From Erwinia typographi (GTDB lineage: Bacteria; Pseudomonadota; Gammaproteobacteria; Enterobacterales; Enterobacteriaceae), in the NCBI RefSeq assembly GCF_000773975.1, contig NZ_JRUQ01000106.1, positions 1 to 34,238 of the forward strand: a DNA stretch of 34,238 nt, given 5' to 3'. The stretch's first letter is position 1. Each line of letters begins with the position of its first letter. This document shows, piece by piece, positions 15,647 to 24,255 of the stretch. The notes under the pieces are model-generated. The model saw only the letters and a program-made list of their open reading frames with translations, was not told the DNA's origin and searched no databases. Made by a program: the position numbers and the translations under genes.

Positions 15647-16036
15647 ATGGCAAAGGCACCAGTTCGTGCACGTAAGCGTGTAAGAAAGCAAGTCTCTGAT
15701 GGCGTGGCTCATGTCCATGCATCTTTTAACAACACCATCGTGACTATTACCGATCGTCAGGGTAATGCGTTGGGTTGGGCAACAGCCGGTGGTTCCGGTT
15801 TCCGTGGTTCTCGTAAATCTACGCCGTTTGCTGCACAGGTTGCCGCTGAACGTTGCGCAGATGCCGTGAAAGAGTACGGTATTAAGAACCTGGAAGTTAT
15901 GGTTAAGGGGCCAGGTCCAGGCCGCGAATCTACGATTCGTGCTCTGAACGCTGCTGGTTTCCGCATCACGAATATTACTGATGTGACTCCGATCCCTCAC
16001 AACGGTTGTCGTCCGCCGAAAAAACGCCGCGTATAA
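15647..16036 (+). CDS. rpsK: 30S ribosomal protein S11
   Basis: S11 lies on the 30S platform near the anti-Shine-Dalgarno end of 16S rRNA. 129 residues. The C-terminal PHNGCRPPKKRRV keeps the Asn-Gly pair at 119-120, which in E. coli becomes isoaspartate. Confidence 0.99.
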   Translation: MAKAPVRARKRVRKQVSDGVAHVHASFNNTIVTITDRQGNALGWATAGGSGFRGSRKSTPFAAQVAAERCADAVKEYGIKNLEVMVKGPGPGRESTIRALNAAGFRITNITDVTPIPHNGCRPPKKRRV

Positions 16037-16068
16037 CGCCCGTTTTTTAGGAATGTTGGAGAAAGAAA

Positions 16069-16689
16069 ATGGCAAGATATTTGGGTCCTAAGCTCAAGCT
16101 GAGCCGTCGCGAAGGTACCGACCTCTTTTTGAAGTCTGGCGTTCGCGCGATTGATACCAAGTGTAAGATTGAACAAGCTCCTGGTCAGCACGGTGCGCGT
16201 AAACCGCGTCTGTCTGATTATGGTGTACAGTTACGTGAAAAGCAGAAAGTTCGTCGTACCTACGGCGTGCTGGAGCGTCAGTTCCGTAACTATTATAAAG
16301 AAGCCGCACGTCTGAAAGGCAACACCGGTGAAAACCTGTTAGCTCTGCTGGAAGGTCGTCTGGATAACGTAGTTTACCGTATGGGCTTTGGCGCTACTCG
16401 TGCAGAATCACGTCAGTTAGTTAGCCACAAATCTATCATGGTAAACGGCCGCGTTGTTAGCATCGCTTCTTATCAGGTAACTCCGAATGACGTTGTTAGC
16501 ATCCGTGAGAAAGCCAAAAAGCAGTCTCGCGTGAAAGCCGCTCTGGAGCTGGCTGAACAGCGTGAAAAGCCAACCTGGCTGGAAGTTGATGCAACGAAGA
16601 TGGAAGGTGTGTTCAAACGTATTCCTGAACGTACCGATCTGTCTGCGGACATTAACGAACACCTGATCGTCGAGCTTTACTCCAAGTAA
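16069..16689 (+). CDS. rpsD: 30S ribosomal protein S4, operon repressor
   Basis: S4 nucleates 30S assembly by binding the 5' domain of 16S rRNA; free S4 represses the alpha operon at rpsM and can act as an antiterminator. 206 residues, as in E. coli, with the S4 RNA-binding motif in the middle (RLDNVVYRMGFGATRAESRQ). The long zinc-free N-terminal form is present. Confidence 0.99.
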   Translation: MARYLGPKLKLSRREGTDLFLKSGVRAIDTKCKIEQAPGQHGARKPRLSDYGVQLREKQKVRRTYGVLERQFRNYYKEAARLKGNTGENLLALLEGRLDNVVYRMGFGATRAESRQLVSHKSIMVNGRVVSIASYQVTPNDVVSIREKAKKQSRVKAALELAEQREKPTWLEVDATKMEGVFKRIPERTDLSADINEHLIVELYSK

Positions 16690-16714
16690 AGCTTAGTACC
16701 AAAGAGAGGACACA

Positions 16715-17704
16715 ATGCAGGGTTCTGTGACAGAGTTTCTAAAACCGCGCCTGGTAGATATCGAGCAAGTGAGTTCGACGCACGCCAAGGTGACCCTTGA
16801 GCCTTTAGAGCGTGGCTTTGGCCACACTCTTGGTAACGCACTGCGCCGTATTCTGCTTTCATCAATGCCGGGTTGCGCGGTGACCGAGGTTGAAATTGAT
16901 GGTGTACTACATGAGTACAGCACCAAAGAGGGCGTACAGGAAGACATCCTGGAAATCCTGCTCAACCTGAAAGGGCTGGCGGTAAGAGTTCAGGGAAAAG
17001 ATGAAGTTATTCTTACCTTGAATAAATCTGGCATTGGCCCTGTGACTGCAGCCGATATCACCCATGATGGTGATGTCGAAATCGTCAAGCCGCAGCACGT
17101 AATCTGCCACCTGACTGATGAGAACGCGGCGATTAGCATGCGTATCAAAATTCAGCGCGGTCGTGGTTATGTGCCGGCTTCAGCCCGAATTCATTCGGAA
17201 GAAGATGAGCGCCCGATCGGTCGTCTGTTGGTAGACGCCTGTTACAGCCCTGTAGAGCGTATTGCCTACAATGTTGAAGCAGCGCGTGTAGAACAGCGTA
17301 CTGACCTGGACAAGCTGGTCATCGAAATGGAAACCAACGGCACTATTGATCCTGAAGAAGCGATCCGCCGTGCGGCTACCATCCTGGCAGAACAACTTGA
17401 AGCTTTCGTTGACTTACGTGATGTACGTCAGCCGGAAGTGAAAGAAGAGAAGCCAGAATTCGATCCGATCTTGCTGCGCCCTGTTGACGATCTGGAATTG
17501 ACTGTCCGCTCTGCTAACTGCCTTAAGGCAGAAGCTATCCACTACATCGGTGATCTGGTACAGCGTACCGAGGTTGAGCTGCTTAAAACGCCTAACCTTG
17601 GTAAAAAATCTCTTACTGAGATTAAAGACGTGCTGGCTTCTCGTGGTCTGTCACTGGGCATGCGCCTGGAAAACTGGCCGCCCGCTAGCATCGCTGATGA
17701 ATAA
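16715..17704 (+). CDS. rpoA: RNA polymerase subunit alpha
   Basis: Alpha dimerises to start assembly of RNA polymerase and its C-terminal domain reads UP elements and contacts activators such as CRP. 329 residues, as in E. coli. The N-terminal domain ends near 235, followed by the flexible linker (KEEKPEFDP); the C-terminal domain carries R265 and N268 in [11 protein letters not shown], the residues that contact UP-element DNA such as the A-rich tract before the rrn promoter in this window. Confidence 0.99.
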
Positions 17705-17744
17705 CCCGATCACAGGTTAAGGTTTCACTGAGAAGGATAAGGTC

Positions 17745-18131
17745 ATGCGCCATCGTAAGAGTGGTCGTCAACTGAACCGCAACAGCAGCCATCGTCAGGC
17801 TATGTTCCGCAACATGGCTGGCTCTTTGGTTCGTCACGAGATTATCAAGACGACCCTGCCAAAAGCGAAAGAGCTGCGTCGCGTAGTTGAGCCGCTGATT
17901 ACTCTTGCCAAGACCGACAGCGTAGCTAATCGTCGTCTGGCATTCGCCCGTACTCGTGATAACGAGATCGTGGCAAAACTGTTTAATGAGCTCGGTCCGC
18001 GTTTCGCGAGCCGTGCAGGTGGTTACACTCGCATTCTGAAGTGTGGCTTCCGCGCTGGTGACAACGCGCCGATGGCTTACATCGAGCTGGTTGATCGTCC
18101 AGAAGCTCAAGCAGAAGCTGTAGCAGAGTAA
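17745..18131 (+). CDS. rplQ: 50S ribosomal protein L17
   Basis: L17 lies near the tunnel exit of the 50S subunit. 128 residues (E. coli 127), starting MRHRKSGRQLNRNSSHRQ. Last gene of the alpha operon, 40 nt after rpoA, with AAGGAT upstream of its ATG. Confidence 0.99.
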   Translation: MRHRKSGRQLNRNSSHRQAMFRNMAGSLVRHEIIKTTLPKAKELRRVVEPLITLAKTDSVANRRLAFARTRDNEIVAKLFNELGPRFASRAGGYTRILKCGFRAGDNAPMAYIELVDRPEAQAEAVAE

Positions 18132-18146
18132 TCTGTTGCACTACGG

Positions 18147-18172
18147 AAAAACCGGGCTTGCCCGGTTTTTTT
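18147..18172 (+). terminator. Terminator of the alpha operon
   Basis: Stem ACCGGG (18151-18156) with CCCGGT (18161-18166), loop CTTG, extended by A residues before and T residues after (through 18172). A strong Rho-independent terminator 15 nt after the rplQ stop. Confidence 0.93.
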
Positions 18173-18243
18173 ATGTCTGAAATTCCCCTCTCCTTGCTCA
18201 CGCGCTATTCTGGATCTCTCCCTCTCATTGTAACGAGTTTATT

Positions 18244-18615
18244 ATGTGGCTGATTGATCAACTGGTGGAGCAGCACCTGGCCGAAGCGCAGAAGAACGGT
18301 GAGCTGGATAATCTTCCCGGCAGCGGTAAGAAGCTGGTGCTGGATGATGACAGCCATGTCCCGCCGGAATTGCGGGCGGCTTATCGCCTGATGAAAAACT
18401 CCGGCTTCCTTCCGCCTGAGCTTGAAATGCGGCGCGAAGCGGTCGAATTAGATCGGCTGCTTGCCGGCATTGATCCTCAGGATCGACATTATGAGGAACA
18501 TGCAAAACGGCTGCTGCTGCTGGAACTTAAGCTAAGACAGGCAGGCATGAGCACGACCTTTCTGCGTGGCGAATACAGCCATCAGTTTCATCAACGTTTC
18601 AAAGAGGATAAGTGA
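18244..18615 (+). CDS. yhdN: DUF1992 protein YhdN
   Basis: Small cytoplasmic protein of the DUF1992 family, related to a conserved region of DnaJC28-like proteins; its function is unknown. 123 residues. The family core is visible as the N-terminal IDQLVEQHLAEAQKNGELDNL followed by the PGSGKKL turn, then helices rich in Leu and charged residues. The stop overlaps the zntR start (TGATG), as in other enterobacteria, so the two are probably co-transcribed and coupled. Confidence 0.93.
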   Translation: MWLIDQLVEQHLAEAQKNGELDNLPGSGKKLVLDDDSHVPPELRAAYRLMKNSGFLPPELEMRREAVELDRLLAGIDPQDRHYEEHAKRLLLLELKLRQAGMSTTFLRGEYSHQFHQRFKEDK

Positions 18616-19034
18616 TGTTCAAAATTGGACAGCTGGCAAAGCTTGCCGACGTCACGCCGGATACCATTCGCTACTATGAAAAGCAGCAGATGATGGATCA
18701 CGAGATCCGTACTGAAGGCGGCTTTCGTCTTTATACTGACAACGATCTACAGCGGCTAAAATTTATTCGCTATGGCCGACAGCTCGGCTTCAGCCTTGAG
18801 GCGATCCGCGAGCTATTGTCGATCCGGGTTGATCCTGCGCATCATACCTGCCAGGAATCAAAAACCATCGTGCAGGCCAGACTTCAGGAGGTGGAGGCGA
18901 TGATTGCCGAATTACAGAATATGCAGCGTTCTCTGCAAAGATTGAATGATGCCTGCTGCGGCACCGCCCACACTAGCTTGTACTGCTCAATCCTTGAAGC
19001 GCTGGAGAAGGGCGAAATCGCGGCTGCGGATTGA
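18615..19034 (+). CDS. zntR: Zn(II)-responsive MerR-type regulator
   Basis: Activates the zinc exporter gene zntA by untwisting a promoter with long spacing when zinc is bound. 139 residues. The MerR winged helix-turn-helix is at the N-terminus (IGQLAKLADVTPDTIRYYEK), followed by the dimerisation helix and the metal loop. The E. coli zinc ligands are present: C79, C114, C115, H119 and C124. The final Cys141 of E. coli is absent because the C-terminus is shorter. The start is the ATG at 18615; a GTG one codon earlier is less likely. zntA is not in this window. Confidence 0.97.
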   Translation: MFKIGQLAKLADVTPDTIRYYEKQQMMDHEIRTEGGFRLYTDNDLQRLKFIRYGRQLGFSLEAIRELLSIRVDPAHHTCQESKTIVQARLQEVEAMIAELQNMQRSLQRLNDACCGTAHTSLYCSILEALEKGEIAAAD

Positions 19035-19059
19035 TTTCTCATAGCGTAGATCCTATATT
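19031..19059 (+). promoter_or_regulatory. Probable arfA promoter
   Basis: TTGATT (19031-19036) and TATATT (19054-19059) with 17 bp spacing, ending 29 nt before the arfA ATG and beginning at the 3' end of zntR. A ribosome-binding site AAGGA (19077-19081) follows. This would let arfA be transcribed independently of zntR. Confidence 0.65.
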
Positions 19060-19088
19060 CTTGCCGTCAACTTACTAAGGAAACCATT

Positions 19089-19292
19089 ATGTCAGGTTAT
19101 CAGCACAAGAAAGGCGTGATTCGCGATAATGCGATAGAGGCCCTGCTTCACGATCCCTTATTCAGGATTCGCATCGAAGTTAATCAGAAAGGAAAAGGGA
19201 GCTATCGTCGTAAGGATAAGCACGCGAAGAAAGGCAACTGGGAGGCCAGAGGTAAAGCGGACTTTACCTCTGGTCTTCTGTTATTGAATTAA
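19089..19292 (+). CDS. arfA: Alternative ribosome-rescue factor A
   Basis: ArfA frees ribosomes stalled on mRNA without a stop codon by recruiting release factor RF2; it backs up tmRNA. 67 residues in the full frame (E. coli 72). The active N-terminal part is well conserved (DNAIEALLHDPLFR, KGKGSYRRK, KGNWEA); the last residues (LLLLN) are hydrophobic, as in the unstable full-length E. coli product. A 12-bp perfect hairpin lies inside the coding sequence, so most mRNA probably ends before the stop codon and yields truncated, active protein only when tmRNA fails. The stop lies 11 bp from the convergent permease gene. Confidence 0.95.
   Translation: MSGYQHKKGVIRDNAIEALLHDPLFRIRIEVNQKGKGSYRRKDKHAKKGNWEARGKADFTSGLLLLN
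19246..19273 (+). promoter_or_regulatory. Hairpin inside arfA (RNase III / termination site)
   Basis: CCAGAGGTAAAG (19246-19257) and CTTTACCTCTGG (19262-19273) form a perfect 12-bp stem with loop CGGA, followed by TCTTCTGTTATT. It spans codons from about 53 on. In E. coli a hairpin in the same place is cut by RNase III and also terminates transcription, giving non-stop arfA mRNA. The structure is seen here; its processing is by homology. Confidence 0.85.
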
Positions 19293-19303
19293 CTTCCCAC
19301 CAC

Positions 19304-20287
19304 TCAGGCACGGGCGCGTGACTTAAGACTCTCCACCATCACGGCAATAATAATAATCACCCCTTTAACCACCTGCTGGTTGTAGCCAGAAATATTCATC
19401 AGGTTCATCAGGTTAGAGATCATGCTTAATATAAATACCCCTATCAGCGTGTTGACCACGTTGCCTCGTCCTCCGGCAAGGCTGGCGCCGCCAACTACCA
19501 CGGCAGCAATAACATCCAGCTCGAAGCCAATGGACAGCACGGGTGAACCTACCCCAGTTCGGGTCGCCGAAATAATGCCAGCAATCCCGCAGGCAAACGC
19601 GCTGATGGCATAGACCGCCAGCTTATAAGTATTCACCCGTATACCGGCAAAACGCGTTGCCATTTCGTTGGAACCAATAGAAATCACCAGACGACCGAAT
19701 ACCGAATTTTTATAAACCAGTTGGCATATAATCGCGAAACCAAGCAGCACGTAAACCGGAAGGGGTATCCCCAGGAAATAGCCGGTGCCAAAATTGACAA
19801 ACGCGTCGTCATCAATAAAGACGGGCTGCCCGTTGGCAATAATCAGCGCCAGGCCACGCGCGATAGTCATCATCGCCAGCGTGGCAATGAAGGGGGCGAT
19901 ATTAAACCAGGTGACCAGCATCCCGGAAAAGGCCCCCATTAACGTCACCATGCCCACGCCCGCAATCAGGGCCGGCCATAAGCCAATATCCGGTATCATC
20001 AGACCGACCACGACGGAGACAAACGCCATAATTGAGCCGATGGAGAGGTCAATACCACCAGTGAGAATGACAAACAGCAATCCCAATGCGGCAAGCCCCA
20101 GCGGCACGCTCTGGCGCAATACATTGGTGATATTGTCCTCGCTGTAAAAGCGATCGGACAGGAATGCCGCGATAATCAGCATACAAATAAAAACCAGCGT
20201 GGTTGAATTATCCAACAGCAAGCGGCCGATGCGCTTTTTAGAGGAGTATTCCACCTTGTCCGTTTCTTTAGTGATTGATTGCATCAT
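19304..20287 (-). CDS. Ribose-type ABC transporter permease
   Basis: Inner-membrane subunit of a carbohydrate importer of the RbsC/AraH/XylH family. 327 residues with a hydrophilic N-terminus of about 28 residues and roughly 8-10 hydrophobic segments. The family motif GLLFVILTGGIDLSIGSIMA is near residue 70 and VVVGGASLAGGRGNVVNTLIG, the ATPase contact region, is near 260. It starts 11 nt after the ATPase gene; MetMet offers two adjacent starts (20287 or 20284). It is the last gene of the operon and ends 11 bp from the arfA stop on the other strand; I see no T-rich terminator of its own. Confidence 0.93.
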   Translation of the reverse strand: MMQSITKETDKVEYSSKKRIGRLLLDNSTTLVFICMLIIAAFLSDRFYSEDNITNVLRQSVPLGLAALGLLFVILTGGIDLSIGSIMAFVSVVVGLMIPDIGLWPALIAGVGMVTLMGAFSGMLVTWFNIAPFIATLAMMTIARGLALIIANGQPVFIDDDAFVNFGTGYFLGIPLPVYVLLGFAIICQLVYKNSVFGRLVISIGSNEMATRFAGIRVNTYKLAVYAISAFACGIAGIISATRTGVGSPVLSIGFELDVIAAVVVGGASLAGGRGNVVNTLIGVFILSMISNLMNLMNISGYNQQVVKGVIIIIAVMVESLKSRARA

Positions 20288-20298
20288 CTTTTAACCCT

Positions 20299-21798
20299 TC
20301 ATGCTGCGCTGCGTTTGGGAATGGCGTAGCGCATGATATTTTGTTCAGATATCTCGTCGCCTTTCAGTTCTTTGGTCAGTTGCCCTTCACTCATCACGTA
20401 AACACGATGGCTCAGATTAATGACTTCAACCATTTCAGAAGAGATAACCAGGATGGAGTAGCCGCGTTCAGCCAACTGATGAATGATGTTATAGATTTCG
20501 ACTTTGGCGCCAACATCGACCCCGCGGGTGGGCTCGTCGAGGATCAGGATGTTGCAGTTGGTATTAAGCCATTTGGCAATCACGACTTTCTGCTGATTGC
20601 CGCCGCTGAGGCTGGCAATCGTATCTTCAACCGAGCCGAGCTTGATGTTCAGCTTCTGGCGAAGCATCTGGCTAACCTGCTGTTCCTGCCGCCGATGAAT
20701 AAAACCCATCAGGCAACTGATGACTTTGAGGTTGGATAAGGTCATATTTTCCCGGATGGGCCGGACCAGGATTGCCCCTTGTTCCTTACGACTTTCAGGC
20801 ACCAGACCAATACCGTGTTCCATAGCCTGTGAAGGGTTGGCTATCTCAATTTTTTTCCCTTCTTTCAACACGGTTCCCGCAGACATTTTATCAATGCCGA
20901 ACAGGCAGCGGGCAATCTCGGTTCGACCTGAGCCAATCAGGCCAGCCAGTCCGACGATTTCCCCTTTGCAAAGCGTAAAGCTCACGTCTTTCAGGAGGGT
21001 ACGAGTTGAGAGGCCCTTCACTTCCAGCATGACCTCCTCCCCTGACACACCTTTCTCAGGGTAGAGGCTCTCCAGCTTACGCCCCACCATACTGGTGATA
21101 ATATCCTCTTCAGTACAAATGGTTGGGTCCAGCGTCACCACGGTTTCACCATCTTTGATAACTGTGATTTCGTCGGCAATCGCCATCAATTCCTCGAGGC
21201 GATGAGAGATATAAATGATGGTCACGCCCCGAGCTTTAAGCTTACGCAGCTGTTCAAAAAGGATGGCGACTTCTTTACTGGAGAGGACGGCAGAAGGTTC
21301 ATCAAGGATCAAGATGTTAACGTCTTTGGCCAGCGATTTAGCGATCTCGACCATTTGCTGATAGGCAATACTTAAATCACCAGTACGCTTGCGGGGATCG
21401 ATATGGAAACCCAGCTCATTCAGGATTCGCGACGCCCGCTGGTTCAGTTTTTTCCAGTGTACAATGCCGCTTCCCATCCCAAGATCGTCAAGGAAGATAT
21501 TTTCAGCAACGGTCAGGTCAGGAGACAGCGCCAGCTCCTGATAAATAATGCCAATGCGGCTTTCCTTGCTGTGCGCCGGGGTGGTGAAGTTTTTCTCTTC
21601 GCCGTGAATAAATATTTTGCCGCTGTCCTTGGTGTAAATTCCAGACAGAATTTTCATCAGGGTCGATTTGCCCGCCCCGTTTTCACCAATAATGGCGTGA
21701 ATACTGCCAGGGTAGACCTGTAGATTAATTGATTTCAGCGCATGAACGCCGCCGAAGCTTTTTTTCACCTGTTGAACATCAATTGCAAACTGTTCCAC
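20299..21798 (-). CDS. Ribose-type ABC transporter ATPase (two nucleotide-binding domains)
   Basis: Drives the importer by ATP hydrolysis; RbsA/AraG/XylG family. 499 residues in two fused domains. Domain 1 has Walker A GENGAGKST (38-46) and Walker B LILDEPSAVL. Domain 2 has the usual degenerate Walker A of this family (GLIGSGRTE), signature LSGGNQQKVVIAK and Walker B LILDEPTRGVD. In domain 1 the signature position reads LSIAYQQMVEIAK, as is common for the first half. Encoded 45 nt after the binding-protein gene and 11 nt before the permease gene. Confidence 0.95.
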   Translation of the reverse strand: MEQFAIDVQQVKKSFGGVHALKSINLQVYPGSIHAIIGENGAGKSTLMKILSGIYTKDSGKIFIHGEEKNFTTPAHSKESRIGIIYQELALSPDLTVAENIFLDDLGMGSGIVHWKKLNQRASRILNELGFHIDPRKRTGDLSIAYQQMVEIAKSLAKDVNILILDEPSAVLSSKEVAILFEQLRKLKARGVTIIYISHRLEELMAIADEITVIKDGETVVTLDPTICTEEDIITSMVGRKLESLYPEKGVSGEEVMLEVKGLSTRTLLKDVSFTLCKGEIVGLAGLIGSGRTEIARCLFGIDKMSAGTVLKEGKKIEIANPSQAMEHGIGLVPESRKEQGAILVRPIRENMTLSNLKVISCLMGFIHRRQEQQVSQMLRQKLNIKLGSVEDTIASLSGGNQQKVVIAKWLNTNCNILILDEPTRGVDVGAKVEIYNIIHQLAERGYSILVISSEMVEVINLSHRVYVMSEGQLTKELKGDEISEQNIMRYAIPKRSAA

Positions 21799-21843
21799 GT
21801 TTTGTCCTCATAGATATCCCCCTCCGAAGAGGGGGCCGCGTCA

Positions 21844-22803
21844 TCAGAAAATCGCGTCGGCTTTGTAATACTTAGCCACGTTATCTTTGGTGATGACAAT
21901 GGTGGGAATATAGCTATAAGGTGGGAAATCTTTTTTGCCACCCTGGTATTGTTGGATAATATTTAGCGTGTCGCGGGTCAGCAGATCGGGATTGTTAGAG
22001 GCGGTAGCCTGAAGTTCACCTTTCTCTACGGCTTCCAGACCTTTTTTATAGCCATCGTGAGCATAAACTTTCACCTGATCTAACTTGTTTGCCGCTTTCA
22101 GGGCACGAATCGCACCCAGCGCCATATCATCCATCTCACTGTATACGCAGTTGATTTTATCTCCCTGAGCGACAATCATATCTTCCATCGCTTTCAGACC
22201 ACCCTGTTGATCCCAGTTTCCCCACCCCTGACTGAGTACCGTGAGCTGTTTGTGGCCGTATTTTTTCTCCTGAGCTTCAGTGACGCCTTTCAGGAAGTTA
22301 TCGCTACGTGCCTGGCCCACCAGGTTACCCGTATTGCCGCTAACTAATACGCAGTTCATCGGCTTGTCACCGAACTGGCTTACTGCAAAGGCGCCTAACT
22401 GCCGGTTATTTTCAGCATTGTTAGCCTGTACGCGGGTAATAACCTGCGCTTTTAGCGAAATATCACTGTCAATAATGACCACCGGAACCTTGGCGCGTTC
22501 TGCCATTTTAACAATACGCTGACCTGCTTCAGGGTCTTGTGGGTTGAGCACCAGATAGTTAATACCCTGAGACAGCATATCCTCAACGTCGGCGATCTGC
22601 TTATTCAGGTCGCCTCGCGCATCGGTGGTGATCAGCGCGTAGCCTTTCTCTTTTGCATGAATCTTCATGTATTCGGTCAGCCCATTAAAAAAGGCACCGT
22701 TGAGCGTGCGGTTAGCAAAACCGATTTTAAGCTGGTCGGCTGCGCCGGCAGATAAGGAGGTAACGGCGCTGGCTAACAGAATGCTCACTAACAGCTTTTT
22801 CAT
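21844..22803 (-). CDS. Periplasmic sugar/polyol-binding protein
   Basis: Binding protein that captures the substrate for the adjacent ATPase and permease. 319 residues: Sec signal peptide of about 21 residues (MKKLLVSILLASAVTSLSAGA), then a type-1 periplasmic binding fold of the RbsB/Peripla_BP_4 class (KIGFANRTLNGAFFNGL; LVLNPQDPEAGQ; VYSEMDDMALGAIRAL; VYAHDGY). AGAGGAT lies before the start. The 78-nt gap to the dehydrogenase gene contains a 10-bp palindrome at 22839-22848. The substrate cannot be read from the sequence; the linked dehydrogenase suggests a pentitol such as D-arabitol. Confidence 0.93.
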   Translation of the reverse strand: MKKLLVSILLASAVTSLSAGAADQLKIGFANRTLNGAFFNGLTEYMKIHAKEKGYALITTDARGDLNKQIADVEDMLSQGINYLVLNPQDPEAGQRIVKMAERAKVPVVIIDSDISLKAQVITRVQANNAENNRQLGAFAVSQFGDKPMNCVLVSGNTGNLVGQARSDNFLKGVTEAQEKKYGHKQLTVLSQGWGNWDQQGGLKAMEDMIVAQGDKINCVYSEMDDMALGAIRALKAANKLDQVKVYAHDGYKKGLEAVEKGELQATASNNPDLLTRDTLNIIQQYQGGKKDFPPYSYIPTIVITKDNVAKYYKADAIF

Positions 22804-22881
22804 TTTTAATCCTCTTGATTTGTAGGGGAGTTATGACTGTTTTAAAACCTTTAATGAGTTAATTATGGTGCTGACAAGGTC

Positions 22882-24255
22882 TTAACTTTTTAATTCGTCG
22901 ATACTTTCGCGCAGGAGCTGAATAAACTCAGCTTTCCCTGCCAGCGTGGAAAACAGCGCTTTGTCACTGGCAAATGTTCGAACCGGGTCCTCGCTCTGAT
23001 ACCAGGCGTGGATTTCTTCCGCGTTAAGAATTCCATCTTCGTACTTGTAGGGCAGTGAACCTTCATGCCAGCGACGCATAAAGAGGAAGAACAGGGCCGG
23101 GAGTCTGGCGCAGGCTCGAGGGATCGCGCCCTGTTCATAGCGGGTAATCAGGGTTGGGGTGATAAAACCGGGTATCTTGGAAAGGCCATCCGCCGCGACG
23201 CGTTGGTTGGTATCCTTGATATGTGGGTTACTGAAACGTTCCAGGACCACGTCACGGTAGTCTTCCAGGTTAAGTGGGGACGGGCTCAGGCAGGGGATAA
23301 CATCATCAGTGACATAGTCCCAGGCTAACTGGCGAATGCTTTCCACGCGCGTACTCTCGTCAATGAAGGCGAGCCCCTGTAGGGTTCCTGCCCATGCGAT
23401 GGCACTGTGGCTGGCGTTGAGAATGCGCGTTTTCGCCTCTTCGTAAGCATCTACGTTACTCACCAGCTCCACATCTACCTTTTCCAGCTCCGGGCGTTCA
23501 GCGGCGAATTTATCTTCAACCACCCACTGAATAAAGGACTCGGCCATCACTGGGGCGGCATCGTCGATGCCGAGGGCTGTTTTAACCCGTCCGGCGATGT
23601 CAGACGTCGGGCGAGGCGTAATGCGATCAACCATCGTATTCGGCGTGGTCACGCCGCTTTCCACCCATTTCAGCAGGGTATCCTGTTGGCGCAGGGTGAG
23701 GAATTGCACCAGGCCATCATGGAAGCGCTGTCCGTTATGGCGCACGTTATCACAGCAGAGCAGGGTTACCGGACCGGCCTGATTTGCCATTCTTTGCTGC
23801 AAAATATGGCTGATAGCACCGTAGATGGTGCGGACTCCTCCCTGAAGATCGTGGGCAATGTCACTGTTGTCCTTTTCCAACTTCAGGTGGGCGTCGAGGT
23901 AGTATCCCCCTTCGGTAACGGTAAAGGAGATCACTTTTGTGGCTGGCGCCGCGCCCTCAGCAACCAGCGCGGCCAGTTTATCGTCCCAGGGAATGATTTT
24001 TTTAATCGAAGTGATTTTCTCGTACTGCCTTTCACCGGCAGGGGAGACGGTTTCAAGCACGTACTCCCCTTGCTGCCGCTCAAGAATAGAGAGAAGCGTG
24101 TTTGCATCGTCGCGAATGTTACCGAGCGAAATATGCCATTTTGCCTCGTTCTCGCCGCTTTGTTGCAACAGACGATGAAGATACCAGGCCTGATGGGCAC
24201 GATGGAATGAGCCAGATCCGATGTGTAACCAGTGAAATGTTGGGTGCGCTGCCAT
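22882..24255 (-). CDS. dalD: D-arabinitol 4-dehydrogenase-like polyol dehydrogenase
   Basis: Predicted NAD-dependent oxidation of a polyol to a ketose (for D-arabitol, to D-xylulose) in the cytoplasm. 457 residues, the usual size of long-chain polyol dehydrogenases. The nucleotide-binding start HIGSGSFHRAHQAWYLHRL (11-29) and the catalytic KxxxxNxxH motif (K275, N280, H283 in KTRILNASH) are intact. The sequence resembles Klebsiella DalD more than mannitol or fructuronate dehydrogenases as I recall them, but substrate specificity in this family is easily misjudged. It is first in the operon, with AGGAGA upstream of the ATG. A xylulokinase, which would be needed next, is not in the window. Confidence 0.85.
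   Translation of the reverse strand: MAAHPTFHWLHIGSGSFHRAHQAWYLHRLLQQSGENEAKWHISLGNIRDDANTLLSILERQQGEYVLETVSPAGERQYEKITSIKKIIPWDDKLAALVAEGAAPATKVISFTVTEGGYYLDAHLKLEKDNSDIAHDLQGGVRTIYGAISHILQQRMANQAGPVTLLCCDNVRHNGQRFHDGLVQFLTLRQQDTLLKWVESGVTTPNTMVDRITPRPTSDIAGRVKTALGIDDAAPVMAESFIQWVVEDKFAAERPELEKVDVELVSNVDAYEEAKTRILNASHSAIAWAGTLQGLAFIDESTRVESIRQLAWDYVTDDVIPCLSPSPLNLEDYRDVVLERFSNPHIKDTNQRVAADGLSKIPGFITPTLITRYEQGAIPRACARLPALFFLFMRRWHEGSLPYKYEDGILNAEEIHAWYQSEDPVRTFASDKALFSTLAGKAEFIQLLRESIDELKS

Noticed and set aside
23407..24210. Plus-strand reading frame of 267 codons inside the dehydrogenase gene
   Set aside because: Antisense to an intact catalytic gene, no family motifs, no plausible promoter or ribosome-binding site.
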